Source of the DNA: JABFXC01 sp045804265
GTDB taxonomy: Bacteria; Gemmatimonadota; Gemmatimonadetes; Gemmatimonadales; Gemmatimonadaceae
DNA: 24,052 bases
Direction: 5' to 3'
Assembly: GCA_045804265.1 (NCBI GenBank)
Contig: JBJMNK010000081.1
Location: forward strand, 1-24,052
The first letter of the stretch is position 1. Every line of letters begins with the position of its first letter. The notes beneath the pieces are model-generated. The model did not search any database, was not told the origin of the DNA, and saw only the letters and a list, made by a program, of their open reading frames with translations. The position numbers and the translations under genes were made by a program. This document shows positions 16,478-23,704 of the stretch, piece after piece.

Positions 16478-16510
16478 ATACGTCATTGGTGCCTAGGTCG
16501 ATTGACGTAT
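16478..16510. promoter_or_regulatory. Palindromic site in a divergent promoter gap
   Basis: ATACGTCA (16478-16485) and TGACGTAT (16503-16510) form perfect 8-base arms, extendable to 9 of 10, around a central CCTAGG (16492-16497). It lies 58 bases from the ABC exporter start and 72 bases from the lipoprotein start, where a shared operator for both genes would sit. The regulator is unknown; the assignment as operator is an inference from symmetry and place. Confidence 0.45.
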
Positions 16511-16582
16511 GGGCGGCCATCCCGGGAGCGGGTAGCGTGCGAATGCACCACGCCTCACCCACTCCACGAGAGGAACGTCACC

Positions 16583-17479
16583 ATGCGCGCCCATTGCCGG
16601 ACATCAGCGCTCGTGCCACTGCTGCCGCTGATCGCGTTCGCGATCGCCGGTTGCGCCAGCGCCCCGCAGCATCATGCGACCAGCGTCGTCAACTACCTCT
16701 ACCCGCAGCGGATGGACCACGTCGAGACGGCATCGGTGCCGGTGCTCGCGCTGCCGCTCCGCGTCGGCGTCGCCTTCGTGCCCGAGGACGAGGCGCGCTG
16801 CCAACCGTGTGCGCCCCGCACGCTGGCCGAGTCCGACCGACTCGACCTGATGAAGCAGGTCGCGGCGCACTTCCGCGACCCGAAGCTGGTGAAGTCGATC
16901 GAGATCATTCCCTCCGCCTACCTGACGCCAAGGGGGAGCTTCGACAACCTCGACCAGCTCCGCAGCATGTTCGGCGTGGACGTCATCGCGCTCATCTCGT
17001 ACGACCAGATCCAGTTCGTCGACCAGAAGCGCAGCTCGATCACCTACTGGACAGTGGTCGGCGCGTACCTGGTGAACGGCGAGAAGAACGACACACGCAC
17101 GATGGTCGATGCCGTCGTCTACGACATCGCCAGCCGCCGACTGCTCTTTCGCGCGCCCGGCGTGAGTCACATCAAGGGCTCGGCGGCCCCGGTGAACCTC
17201 GACGAACAGCTGCGCAACGACAGCAATCGCGGATTCCACGAGGCGTCGACGCAGCTGATCACGAACCTCGACGATCAGCTGGCGGAATTCAAGCAGAAGG
17301 TGCGGGAGTCGCCCGAGGAATACAAAGTCGTCCGGCGTGGCGCCGCCGGCGGGGGCGGTGGTGGAACCGGCGCCGGGAGCATCGATGGCTGGTTTGCGGC
17401 GCTGTTCGTCGGGCTCGCGGCGGTCGGCGCACTGGCGCAACTGGACGCACGGCGGCGCAATGCAGCGCCGCGCGCGTGA
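16583..17479 (+). CDS. Rhombotarget lipoprotein with GlyGly-CTERM-like tail
   Basis: The 298-residue protein has a lipoprotein signal peptide ending IAGC, with lipidated Cys24. A globular part follows (about 35-245) with SVPVLALPLRVGVAFVPEDE, FGVDVIALISYDQIQF and YWTVVGAYLVNGEKNDTRTMVDAVVYD. The C-terminus has a Gly run (256-261), a hydrophobic helix (about 268-286) and an Arg cluster (290-292). That tripartite tail is the GlyGly-CTERM sorting signal cleaved by rhombosortases, and the protein matches the known 'rhombotarget lipoprotein' type. ATG 16583 has AGAGGAA upstream and gives the signal peptide directly. Its GTGA overlap with the next gene, a rhombosortase, couples them. The molecular role of the mature lipoprotein is unknown. 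Confidence 0.88.
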   Translation: MRAHCRTSALVPLLPLIAFAIAGCASAPQHHATSVVNYLYPQRMDHVETASVPVLALPLRVGVAFVPEDEARCQPCAPRTLAESDRLDLMKQVAAHFRDPKLVKSIEIIPSAYLTPRGSFDNLDQLRSMFGVDVIALISYDQIQFVDQKRSSITYWTVVGAYLVNGEKNDTRTMVDAVVYDIASRRLLFRAPGVSHIKGSAAPVNLDEQLRNDSNRGFHEASTQLITNLDDQLAEFKQKVRESPEEYKVVRRGAAGGGGGGTGAGSIDGWFAALFVGLAAVGALAQLDARRRNAAPRA

Positions 17480-18219
17480 GACTACCGCGCCTGACGATCG
17501 CGATCGCGGTGGCTGCGATCGCGATCGCGCTGTTGCCCGCACTACAGTCAGTGCTGGTGCTCGACCGTGGCGCCGTCGCCGATGGCCAGCTCTGGCGCGT
17601 CGCGACGGGCAGCTTCGTGCACTTCTCGCGGGCGCACCTGGGCTACGACCTGATGGTCGTCGTCGTTTCCGGTGTGATCCTCGAGTGGAATGGACGATCG
17701 ATCGCTGGCGTCGTCGCGCTGTCCTCCACCGCGATCGGCGTCGCCGTCATGCTGTTCGAGCCGGGGCTCGTGCGCTACGGCGGATTGTCGGGGGTCGCCT
17801 ACGCGCTGGTGACGCTGCTGTCGCTCCACGCCGTCGGATCGTCAGGCCTAACGCGCGCAGCCGGCGCCGCGGCGCTGCTGCTGGCGATGGGAAAGCTCTG
17901 CTGGGAATGGCGGACAGGCTCGTTGCTCCTCGTCGCCGACGCCGGCGCGGCGGTGCGGGCCGTTCCACTCGCGCATCTCGTCGGCGCTTGCAGCGGTGCG
18001 CTCGCGGCGCCGTTCACGCGACGCTCGAGTGGCGTGCGGACGCTCGGGTCATTCGACAGTGACACCCGCTTCGGCGGTCGTCCGGGTCAGACGGTTCCCC
18101 CACTGCTCATTGCCGGGAGCGGGCGCTTCGACGACTTGTCCTTTCCCCCCTTCCGGCCATGGAGGGGCCAGGGCTGCTTCAGCCCCTCGAGCGCGGAGAG
18201 ATCGCTGTCGTCGTCGTAA
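17476..18219 (+). CDS. rrtA: Rhombosortase (rhomboid-family intramembrane serine protease)
   Basis: The 247-codon frame has five or six hydrophobic segments in residues 1-180. YGGLSG (101-106) gives nucleophile S105 and LAHLVG (165-170) gives H167, the rhomboid Ser-His dyad. LWRVATGSFVHFSRAHLGYDL (39-59) is the family's histidine-containing loop. Rhombosortases cut GlyGly-CTERM tails at the inner membrane before type II secretion or surface display. GTG 17476 overlaps the lipoprotein stop (GTGA), so the target is probably the preceding gene. The conserved part ends near residue 180. The remaining about 65 residues look non-conserved, and the last 44 are antisense to the DUF421 gene, so the annotated end may be an extension after loss of the original stop. 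Confidence 0.85.
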   Translation: MRLPRLTIAIAVAAIAIALLPALQSVLVLDRGAVADGQLWRVATGSFVHFSRAHLGYDLMVVVVSGVILEWNGRSIAGVVALSSTAIGVAVMLFEPGLVRYGGLSGVAYALVTLLSLHAVGSSGLTRAAGAAALLLAMGKLCWEWRTGSLLLVADAGAAVRAVPLAHLVGACSGALAAPFTRRSSGVRTLGSFDSDTRFGGRPGQTVPPLLIAGSGRFDDLSFPPFRPWRGQGCFSPSSAERSLSSS

Positions 18220-18677
18220 GGGATCACCGACCAGTCGCCGTCGTTCTCGAGAATCACCGCGAGCACGTCCGACGTCGATCCCAGCCCCGCACGGCGGATG
18301 GCGGCGCGCACCTCTCCCTGGAGGATGCTGCTCTCCATCATGTTCTTCTCGATGAACTGGCCATCCCACAGCATGAACTTCGGCGTATCGCGGATCACGC
18401 GTTCGGCGCGCTCCGATCGCTTGATCGCCCAGCGCATGACCTGCTGGAGCACCAGATAGGTGAGTATCGCCGTAAGCGAGTCGGCGACGGTGATCGCGCT
18501 CGCGAACGGGACCGACGCGAGGATGGAGCCGAGCGCGACGGTCACCAGCAAGTCGTACGCTGACATCTTCGCCAGCGCTTCCTCGCCGATCACGCGCAGC
18601 ACGCCGATGACGAGGATGTATGTCGCCGCCGCGATGACGGCCACGCGCAAAATCGAATGCCAATCGTGGAAGAACAT
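18087..18677 (-). CDS. DUF421 (YetF-like) membrane protein
   Basis: The 196-residue protein has three N-terminal membrane helices (about 10-30, 38-57, 60-84) and a soluble C-terminal domain. ALGSILASVPF, GQFIEKNMMESSILQGEVRAAIRRAG and SDVLAVILENDGDWSVIP are DUF421 landmarks. The family is widespread (Bacillus YetF, YdfR, YrbG) and its role is poorly known. ATG 18677 has GGAG five bases upstream. The C-terminal tail after about 160 is Lys/Pro/Ser-rich and not family-like; its last 44 codons overlap the rhombosortase frame on the other strand (18087-18219). Confidence 0.9.
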   Translation of the reverse strand: MFFHDWHSILRVAVIAAATYILVIGVLRVIGEEALAKMSAYDLLVTVALGSILASVPFASAITVADSLTAILTYLVLQQVMRWAIKRSERAERVIRDTPKFMLWDGQFIEKNMMESSILQGEVRAAIRRAGLGSTSDVLAVILENDGDWSVIPYDDDSDLSALEGLKQPWPLHGRKGGKDKSSKRPLPAMSSGGTV

Positions 18678-18748
18678 GGCTGCTCCGGACGCTCGCGTTC
18701 ACTCGTAGAAGTCGCGAGGCGCGCAATCATGGTGCCAGCCGCGCTCGA

Positions 18749-20329
18749 TCACCGCCCGCTCACGGCGTGCGCGGGCAGCAGCTCCAGATCCTGGAAGTCG
18801 AAGCTGAAATCGGTCAGCGGTGACACGGCCTGCATCGTCGCGCGCTCGACCGTGCCGTCCGGATGCAGCGCGAACGTCACATACGCGTCGGCGCGCAGCT
18901 CCCGGTCGCGCCACCGCGCGACGAAGGTGTCATGCTGCCAGTGCACGAGATCGCCGACGAGATCGGGGGTGTGCGAGAAGCGGATGACGAGCTTGCCGTT
19001 CTCGTTCGCGATCGTGATGTCGCCGTACCATGCATCGTGATATGTCCCCGCGTACGACGCGACTGGAAGCGACGGTCCCGACATCGAGTCGCGCTTCGCT
19101 GCTGCCGACGCCTCGATGGCGCGCGCAGCTGCGCGATCTGCCTGGTCCATCCGCGCATAGATCGCCGGATAGTCGTGCGCGGGAAGATCGAGGAACGCAT
19201 CGAGCGCGCGCAGCGTGATCGACTGGAACGCAGCGCCGGATTCCTGGTTGGTGAGCACGGCGACGCCGAGCCGCAGCTCGGGGATCATCGTCACCTGCGA
19301 GACGTAGCCGGGGAGCCCGCCGGTGTGAGTGAGCATCTTCCGTCCCTGGTACTCGGTGACGTTGACGCCTAACGCGTAGCCGCGGAAGTTCGCCGCCGTC
19401 CACGACAGTTCCGCCGGTGGCGTCCCCCCGCCAAGCGGCGTGACGATGCGCCAGAGCTGTCGCGTCGTCGACGGCGCGTACAGCCGCGATCCATCGGCCA
19501 GCCGCCCCGAGTCGAGCTGGACGATCATCCACTTCGCCATGTCGTCGGCGGTGGAGTTGATGCCGCCCGCCGGGTTGGTGCTCTCGCCGGTGAACGGAGC
19601 GATAGGCCTCACGGTGCCGTCCACCTCGGCGTGCGTGGTCGCGACGTCGGGGCCGGACATGTCGGAGTGGCTGACGTTGCTCTCGGTCATCCCGATTTTC
19701 GCCAGCACCCGCGACGACATGAATTGCTCCCAGCTCTGTCCGCTCACCGCCTCGACGAGCTCACCCGCGACCTGATAGAGGACGTTGTCGTAGGCATATG
19801 CCGACCGGAACGACGTCGCCGGCCTGATGAAGCGCAGCCGGTGCACGATCTCCTTCCGGTCGTACGTGGACGCCGGCCACCAGAGCAGGTCGCCGGCACC
19901 GAGTCCGAGCCCGCTGCGGTGAACGAGCAGATCGCGGACGGTGATCTCGCGCGTGACCCACGGATCGTACATCGCGAAATCAGGGAGATACCGGATCACC
20001 GGCGCGTCCCACTCGATCTTCCCATCCTCGACGAGCAGCCCGAGCGCGGTCGCGGTGAACAGCTTCGTGTTCGACGCGATCCCGAATCGTGTCCGCGGCG
20101 TGACCGGCGCCGGATTCCCCAGCTTCTTCACTCCGTACCCGCGGGCGAGGATGACGCGTCCGTCCTTCACGATCGCGACGGCGGCCCCGGGAACGTCGAA
20201 CGTCTTCAGCACGCGAGCCACGTACGCGTCGAAGTCCGGGGGGAGAGCGCGCGGCGCTGCGGTCTGTGCGGGCAACGCGTGCGCGAGCGAGAAGGCCGCG
20301 GCGAATGCTATAGGAATGGCAGGACGCAT
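18749..20329 (-). CDS. Exported serine hydrolase, beta-lactamase / class C PBP-like
   Basis: The 526-residue protein has a signal peptide (1 to about 24, cut near ALPAQTAA). The penicillin-binding fold carries SxxK as S86-N-T-K89, Tyr-x-Asn as Y180-D-N182 and the third-box motif HTG (335-337). A C-terminal beta domain (about 420-515; YAGTYHDAWYGDITIANENGKLVIRF) resembles DUF3471. Members act as D-amino-peptidases, esterases or beta-lactam hydrolases in the periplasm, and the substrate is not predictable. ATG 20329 gives the signal peptide; the in-frame extension to 20515 is non-native. Leu320 uses TTA within a GCCTAACG octamer (19367). Divergent from the amidase gene across 333 bases. Confidence 0.9.
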   Translation of the reverse strand: MRPAIPIAFAAAFSLAHALPAQTAAPRALPPDFDAYVARVLKTFDVPGAAVAIVKDGRVILARGYGVKKLGNPAPVTPRTRFGIASNTKLFTATALGLLVEDGKIEWDAPVIRYLPDFAMYDPWVTREITVRDLLVHRSGLGLGAGDLLWWPASTYDRKEIVHRLRFIRPATSFRSAYAYDNVLYQVAGELVEAVSGQSWEQFMSSRVLAKIGMTESNVSHSDMSGPDVATTHAEVDGTVRPIAPFTGESTNPAGGINSTADDMAKWMIVQLDSGRLADGSRLYAPSTTRQLWRIVTPLGGGTPPAELSWTAANFRGYALGVNVTEYQGRKMLTHTGGLPGYVSQVTMIPELRLGVAVLTNQESGAAFQSITLRALDAFLDLPAHDYPAIYARMDQADRAAARAIEASAAAKRDSMSGPSLPVASYAGTYHDAWYGDITIANENGKLVIRFSHTPDLVGDLVHWQHDTFVARWRDRELRADAYVTFALHPDGTVERATMQAVSPLTDFSFDFQDLELLPAHAVSGR

Positions 20330-20662
20330 CTTGGGGCGAGAGAGGGTGGCTTCGCGAGCGGCAGCGGTATCGCGAAAAGCTGTGGCTTCGAGCGGACTCT
20401 GGCCAGCCGCTGGTTCGACGCGGTAACATTGCTGGCAACTCTTGATGAGAACCACGGCAGTTGAACCGCTGAGAACTGCCGTGGCATTCAGGTGGTCGCG
20501 GTCGCGTGCGGGCAACGTACTTTTGAGCGTTAGGCGGGATGATCTCGCCCCGCTTGCCCCAGCCGTTCGGCCCCGGCGTCCCGAGCCTCACCTTCGCGGT
20601 GGTTCTCAGCGGTTCGATAGCTTTTTTCTCTCGTCACTCTTCTGCCCCTCTCCTCGTCGCGC
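20330..20662. other. 333-base divergent intergenic region
   Basis: This gap separates the starts of the serine hydrolase (minus) and the amidase (plus), so it should hold both promoters. It contains the hairpin 20452-20484, an inverted copy of part of it at 20602-20615, a CGTTAGGC octamer (20528-20535) and a short T-run near 20622. I could not support a specific promoter and see no small gene. Confidence 0.5.
20452..20484. repeat. 11-bp perfect hairpin with a dispersed inverted copy
   Basis: CCACGGCAGTT (20452-20462) pairs exactly with AACTGCCGTGG (20474-20484) around an 11-base loop. The loop and right-arm start, GAACCGCTGAGAAC (20463-20476), occurs again in reverse complement at 20602-20615. 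The stem contains GCAGTTGAA (20457-20465), a word shared with the REP-like elements at 14478 and 24009. Possible roles are a mRNA structure, an operator or a repeat relic. Confidence 0.55.
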
Positions 20663-22381
20663 ATGACTCTCGACACGACCCACGCCCGCCGCGCATTCCT
20701 CGGCTACTTCGCTTCGATCGGACTCGGTTCGACGCTGCTTCCCGGTGTGCTCTGGGCGGCGGTCAGCGCTGGCGCCGAGATCACCGCGCAGAGCATCGCC
20801 GCCGCCGAGGAGATCGCCGGCGTGAAGTTCACCGATGCCCAGCGTGAGGCGATGGTGAAGGACCTGCAGCAGCAGCGCGAGCAGATCGACCAGCTTCACG
20901 CAATACATCTCGACAACTCGACGCCGCCGGCGGTGCAGTTCAACCCGCTCCTCCCGGGCATGAAGCTGGACACGAAGCAAAGGGCGATCATCCCGAGCGT
21001 CGTCCACGCCGGGACGGCGCCGAAGAACCTCGAGGAGCTCGCGTTCAAGCCGGTCACCGAGCTCGCGGCGATGATCAAGGCGAAGCGCGTGTCGTCGGTC
21101 GCGCTGACCCGGATGTACCTCGAGCGACTGAAGCGCTTCGATCCCGTGCTTCAGTGCGTGGTCACGCTCACCGAGGATCGCGCGATGAAGCAGGCCGCGG
21201 CGATGGATGCCGAGCTCGCGCGAGGAAAGTATCGCGGTCCGCTGCATGGAATCCCGTGGGGCGCGAAGGACCTGCTCGCCGTGAAGGGCTATCCGACGAC
21301 ATGGGGCACGCCACCGTACAAGGAGCAGCAGCTCGACTACGACGCGACTGTCGTGCAGCGGCTGGACGAGGCCGGCGCGGTTCTCGTCGCCAAGCTGTCG
21401 TTAGGCGAGCTGGCAATGGGCGACGTCTGGTTCGGCGGCACGACGAAGAATCCATGGAAGGTGGATCAGGGCTCGAGCGGTTCGAGCGCCGGTCCAGCGT
21501 CCGCGACGTCGGCCGGGCTGGTCGCCTTCGCCATCGGCAGCGAGACGTTAGGCAGCATCTCGTCACCATCGACGCGCTGCGGCGTCACCGGGCTGCGCCC
21601 GACCTTCGGGCGGGTGCCGAAGACCGGAGCGATGGCGCTGTCGTGGAGCATGGACAAGCTCGGCCCGATCTGCCGCAGCGTCGAGGACTGCGCGCTCGTA
21701 CTCGACGCCATCCGCGGCAGCGATGGGCAGGACCTGACCGTCCACGATGCGAGCTTTGGCTTCAATGCCGGCCAGCCGCTCTCGCACATCCGGATCGGCT
21801 ACTTCCAGCACGAGTTCGAGCTTCCCGAGACCGGAGCGGACGGAAAGCCCCAGCATTCGACGAAGAAGTTCGACGACGCCGCGCTCGCGGTGATGAATCG
21901 TCTCGGCGTGAAGCTCATCCCGGTCGCCGTTCCCGAGGCGGCGTACAATGCGGTGCGCCTCGTCCTCGATGTCGAAGCCGGCGCGGCATTCGACGAGCTC
22001 ACCCGCAGCGGCCGCGACGCCGAGATGACCAGGCAGACGCCTGACGCATGGCCGACCTCGTTCCGCGAGTCGCGCTTCGTTCCCGGGGTCGACTACGTGA
22101 ACGCCAACCGCGTCCGCACGACGATCATGCAGCAGTGGGCGAAGCTGTTCGAGACCGTGGACGTAATCGTCTCGCCGACCAACGGCGGCTGGCAGCTCGT
22201 CGCCACCAACCTCACCGGCCATCCGGCGGTGATCCTGCCTAACGGCTTCCGCGAGAACGGCACGCCGGTCTCACTGACCTTCCTTGGCAACCTCTACGGG
22301 GAAGCGGCACTCTGCCGGGTGGCCATGGCGTACCAGCAGGCGACGGACTTCCACACGAAGCATCCCGCACAATTTGCCTGA
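20663..22381 (+). CDS. Exported amidase-signature family hydrolase (GatA-like)
   Basis: The 572-residue protein begins with a twin-arginine type signal (THARRAFLGYF, then a hydrophobic stretch to about 38), so it is probably exported folded. A helical spacer (about 40-125) precedes the amidase domain. The Ser-cisSer-Lys triad is visible as K202 (GIPWGAKD), S272 (GSSGSSAG) and S298 (ETLGSISSPS), with GVTGLRPTFGRVPKTG conserved. It hydrolyses an amide; the substrate is unknown. It is not part of a GatCAB set, since gatB and gatC are absent and the protein is exported. ATG 20663 is the first in frame and gives the Tat motif; no ribosome site is clear. Two TTA Leu codons (246 is preceded by Ser; near 247 and 296) fall in CGTTAGGC octamers at 21399 and 21546. 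Confidence 0.9.
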   Translation: MTLDTTHARRAFLGYFASIGLGSTLLPGVLWAAVSAGAEITAQSIAAAEEIAGVKFTDAQREAMVKDLQQQREQIDQLHAIHLDNSTPPAVQFNPLLPGMKLDTKQRAIIPSVVHAGTAPKNLEELAFKPVTELAAMIKAKRVSSVALTRMYLERLKRFDPVLQCVVTLTEDRAMKQAAAMDAELARGKYRGPLHGIPWGAKDLLAVKGYPTTWGTPPYKEQQLDYDATVVQRLDEAGAVLVAKLSLGELAMGDVWFGGTTKNPWKVDQGSSGSSAGPASATSAGLVAFAIGSETLGSISSPSTRCGVTGLRPTFGRVPKTGAMALSWSMDKLGPICRSVEDCALVLDAIRGSDGQDLTVHDASFGFNAGQPLSHIRIGYFQHEFELPETGADGKPQHSTKKFDDAALAVMNRLGVKLIPVAVPEAAYNAVRLVLDVEAGAAFDELTRSGRDAEMTRQTPDAWPTSFRESRFVPGVDYVNANRVRTTIMQQWAKLFETVDVIVSPTNGGWQLVATNLTGHPAVILPNGFRENGTPVSLTFLGNLYGEAALCRVAMAYQQATDFHTKHPAQFA

Positions 22382-22650
22382 CGACTCGACTCGATCGTGC
22401 CGCACGTCACATCGCGGTACGCACGTTGCATAGCCTTCGCGCCGCGGGACGAGCGAAGGACGAAGCACCTTGAAAGGCGGAGTCGACGGGACGCCCGAGG
22501 CGACGCCGGCAGAGCGGGATCGGTGGTAGTGGGTAAGTGAAGCGCAGGTGCAGTGGCACGACGCAGGTGCAGGTGCAGGATCGATTGGCGACGCAGCCGA
22601 GCGAAACAACGTGCGAGGCCCCGGGCGGTACACCCGGGGCCTTCGCATTT
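22382..22650 (+). ncRNA. Structured 3' untranslated region or candidate small RNA
   Basis: After the amidase stop there are about 235 non-coding bases before a strong terminator. They contain a perfect 7-bp hairpin (CCTTCGC 22434-22440 with GCGAAGG 22453-22459), three copies of GCAGGTGCAG (22544, 22563, 22569) and purine-rich stretches. No good open frame is seen. It could be a long 3' UTR, a processed small RNA or an independent transcript. No known RNA family is recognised, so the call is tentative. Confidence 0.3.
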
Positions 22651-22651
22651 T
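22616..22651 (+). terminator. Rho-independent-like terminator downstream of the amidase
   Basis: AGGCCCCGGG (22616-22625) pairs with CCCGGGGCCT (22633-22642) around a 7-base loop (CGGTACA), followed by TCGCATTTT. The stem is perfect and very GC-rich. The T-run is short and offset, and it is better on the plus strand than the minus. Confidence 0.75.
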
Positions 22652-22703
22652 CACGAACCGTTAGGCGCGGGCGCCACCCTCGCGCCGCCGCGGGCACGCA
22701 CGT

Positions 22704-23621
22704 TCACGCCGCGAGCACCGCCGGGAGCGCAGCGTCGATCGTCTCGTAGAGGAAGGTGAAGCCGGCGCCGAGGAGCCGCGTCGGCACCACGCGCTGGCTG
22801 GCGAGGATCGTCGCCTCGCCCATGTCCCCGAACATGAGCTTGATCGCCGTCGCCGGGACGGACATGATCGTCGGCCGACCGAGCGCATGACCGAGGGCGT
22901 TGGTGAAGTCGGTGTTCGTCACCGGCACTGGTGCGACGAGGTTCACCGGTCCCCGCAGCTGCCCTGCGCCGAGGAGAAACGCGACCGCGCGCGTCCAATC
23001 CTCGAGCGCGATCCAGCTCATCACCTGCGTTCCCGCCCCGATCCGTCCGCCGAGTCCGAGCTTGAACGGCGTGAGCATCTTCTCGAGCGCTCCACCGTGT
23101 GTGCCGAGGACCGTCCCGGTTCTCATATGGACGACGCGGACGTCGGCACGATCGAGCGCGCGGGTCGCGTCTTCCCATGCACGCGCAACGTCAGCGAGAA
23201 ATCCGCGGCCGGGCGGCGAGGATTCATCGAGGAGCTCATCGCCCCGATCACCATAGATGCCGACAGCCGAGCCGCTGAGCAGCACGCGCGGGGGCCGCTC
23301 CATCGCCTGGATCGTGCGCGCGAGCAGTGCAGTGCTCTTCACGCGGCTGTCACGGATCTCGCGCTTCACATCGTCGGTCCAGCGTTGCGCGACGTTCTCG
23401 CCGGCGAGGTGGACGACGGCGTCGATCCCCACGAGCGCGGTCGGCGCGAGCTCACCGCGCGCCGGGTCCCACCCGATCGCAGCGCTGGCGCTGGCATGCC
23501 TCCGTCGAGTGAGCGGAACGACGTCGTGCCCGATCGCCGTGAGATGCTTCGTGAGCGCTCGGCCGAGAAAGCCGGTCGAGCCGCTGAGGGCAATTCGTAG
23601 TGGTGCGGTATCGTTCGACAT
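22704..23621 (-). CDS. TIGR01777-type NAD(P)-dependent epimerase/dehydratase-like protein
   Basis: The 305-residue protein is an atypical short-chain dehydrogenase of the YfcH/SDR39U1 type. GSTGFLG (14-20) is the nucleotide-binding loop. DAVVHLAGENVAQRWTDDVKREIRDSRV, VLLSGSAVGIYGDRGDELLDESS and MSWIALEDWTRAV are family signatures. Its biochemical role is poorly known; relatives affect cell division in cyanobacteria and plants. ATG 23621 is chosen because it gives the usual N-terminus. A TTG at 23672 preceded by GGAG is an alternative start, but that TTGACA could equally be a -35 box. It follows the small gene at 23705 on the same strand by 83 bases. Confidence 0.92.
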   Translation of the reverse strand: MSNDTAPLRIALSGSTGFLGRALTKHLTAIGHDVVPLTRRRHASASAAIGWDPARGELAPTALVGIDAVVHLAGENVAQRWTDDVKREIRDSRVKSTALLARTIQAMERPPRVLLSGSAVGIYGDRGDELLDESSPPGRGFLADVARAWEDATRALDRADVRVVHMRTGTVLGTHGGALEKMLTPFKLGLGGRIGAGTQVMSWIALEDWTRAVAFLLGAGQLRGPVNLVAPVPVTNTDFTNALGHALGRPTIMSVPATAIKLMFGDMGEATILASQRVVPTRLLGAGFTFLYETIDAALPAVLAA

Positions 23622-23704
23622 CGGAGTGCCGGAGTGGACGCAGGTGGTCGCGTCTCCAGGCGCAATTGTCAAACCGCTCCACCGCTGCCCGTGGCGACGC
23701 GCGA

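Larger units (their letters stand above)
1141..22666. repeat. Dispersed octamer GCCTAACG / CGTTAGGC (21 copies; 23 of the 7-base core)
   Basis: GCCTAAC cores are at 1141, 1417, 3723, 6663, 8553, 9258, 10574, 16039, 17846, 19367 and 22237. The reverse core GTTAGGC is at 1831, 5416, 5969, 6606, 10439, 14220, 14401, 15088, 20529, 21400, 21547 and 22660. All but the first two (GCCTAACC, in the HAMP repeats) extend to the full octamer. Seven copies are intergenic and sixteen lie in genes, in several reading frames. A base-composition estimate (about two-thirds GC) predicts roughly one octamer in the window. Confidence 0.9.

Noticed and set aside
16096..17475. Upstream part of the long plus-strand frame that ends in the rhombosortase
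   Set aside because: It runs antisense to the ABC exporter and out of frame through the lipoprotein gene. Only the part from GTG 17476 shows family motifs.
17499..17535. Cluster of GCGATCGC words resembling the cyanobacterial HIP1 motif
   Set aside because: They code for Ala-Ile repeats in a membrane helix of the rhombosortase; elsewhere the word is not unusually frequent.
20405..20425. GGTTCGA resembling a tRNA T-loop
   Set aside because: No flanking acceptor, D or anticodon stems could be built.
23667..23672. TTGACA as a -35 box for the epimerase gene
   Set aside because: No acceptable -10 hexamer at 16-18 bases; the same bases overlap a possible TTG start.
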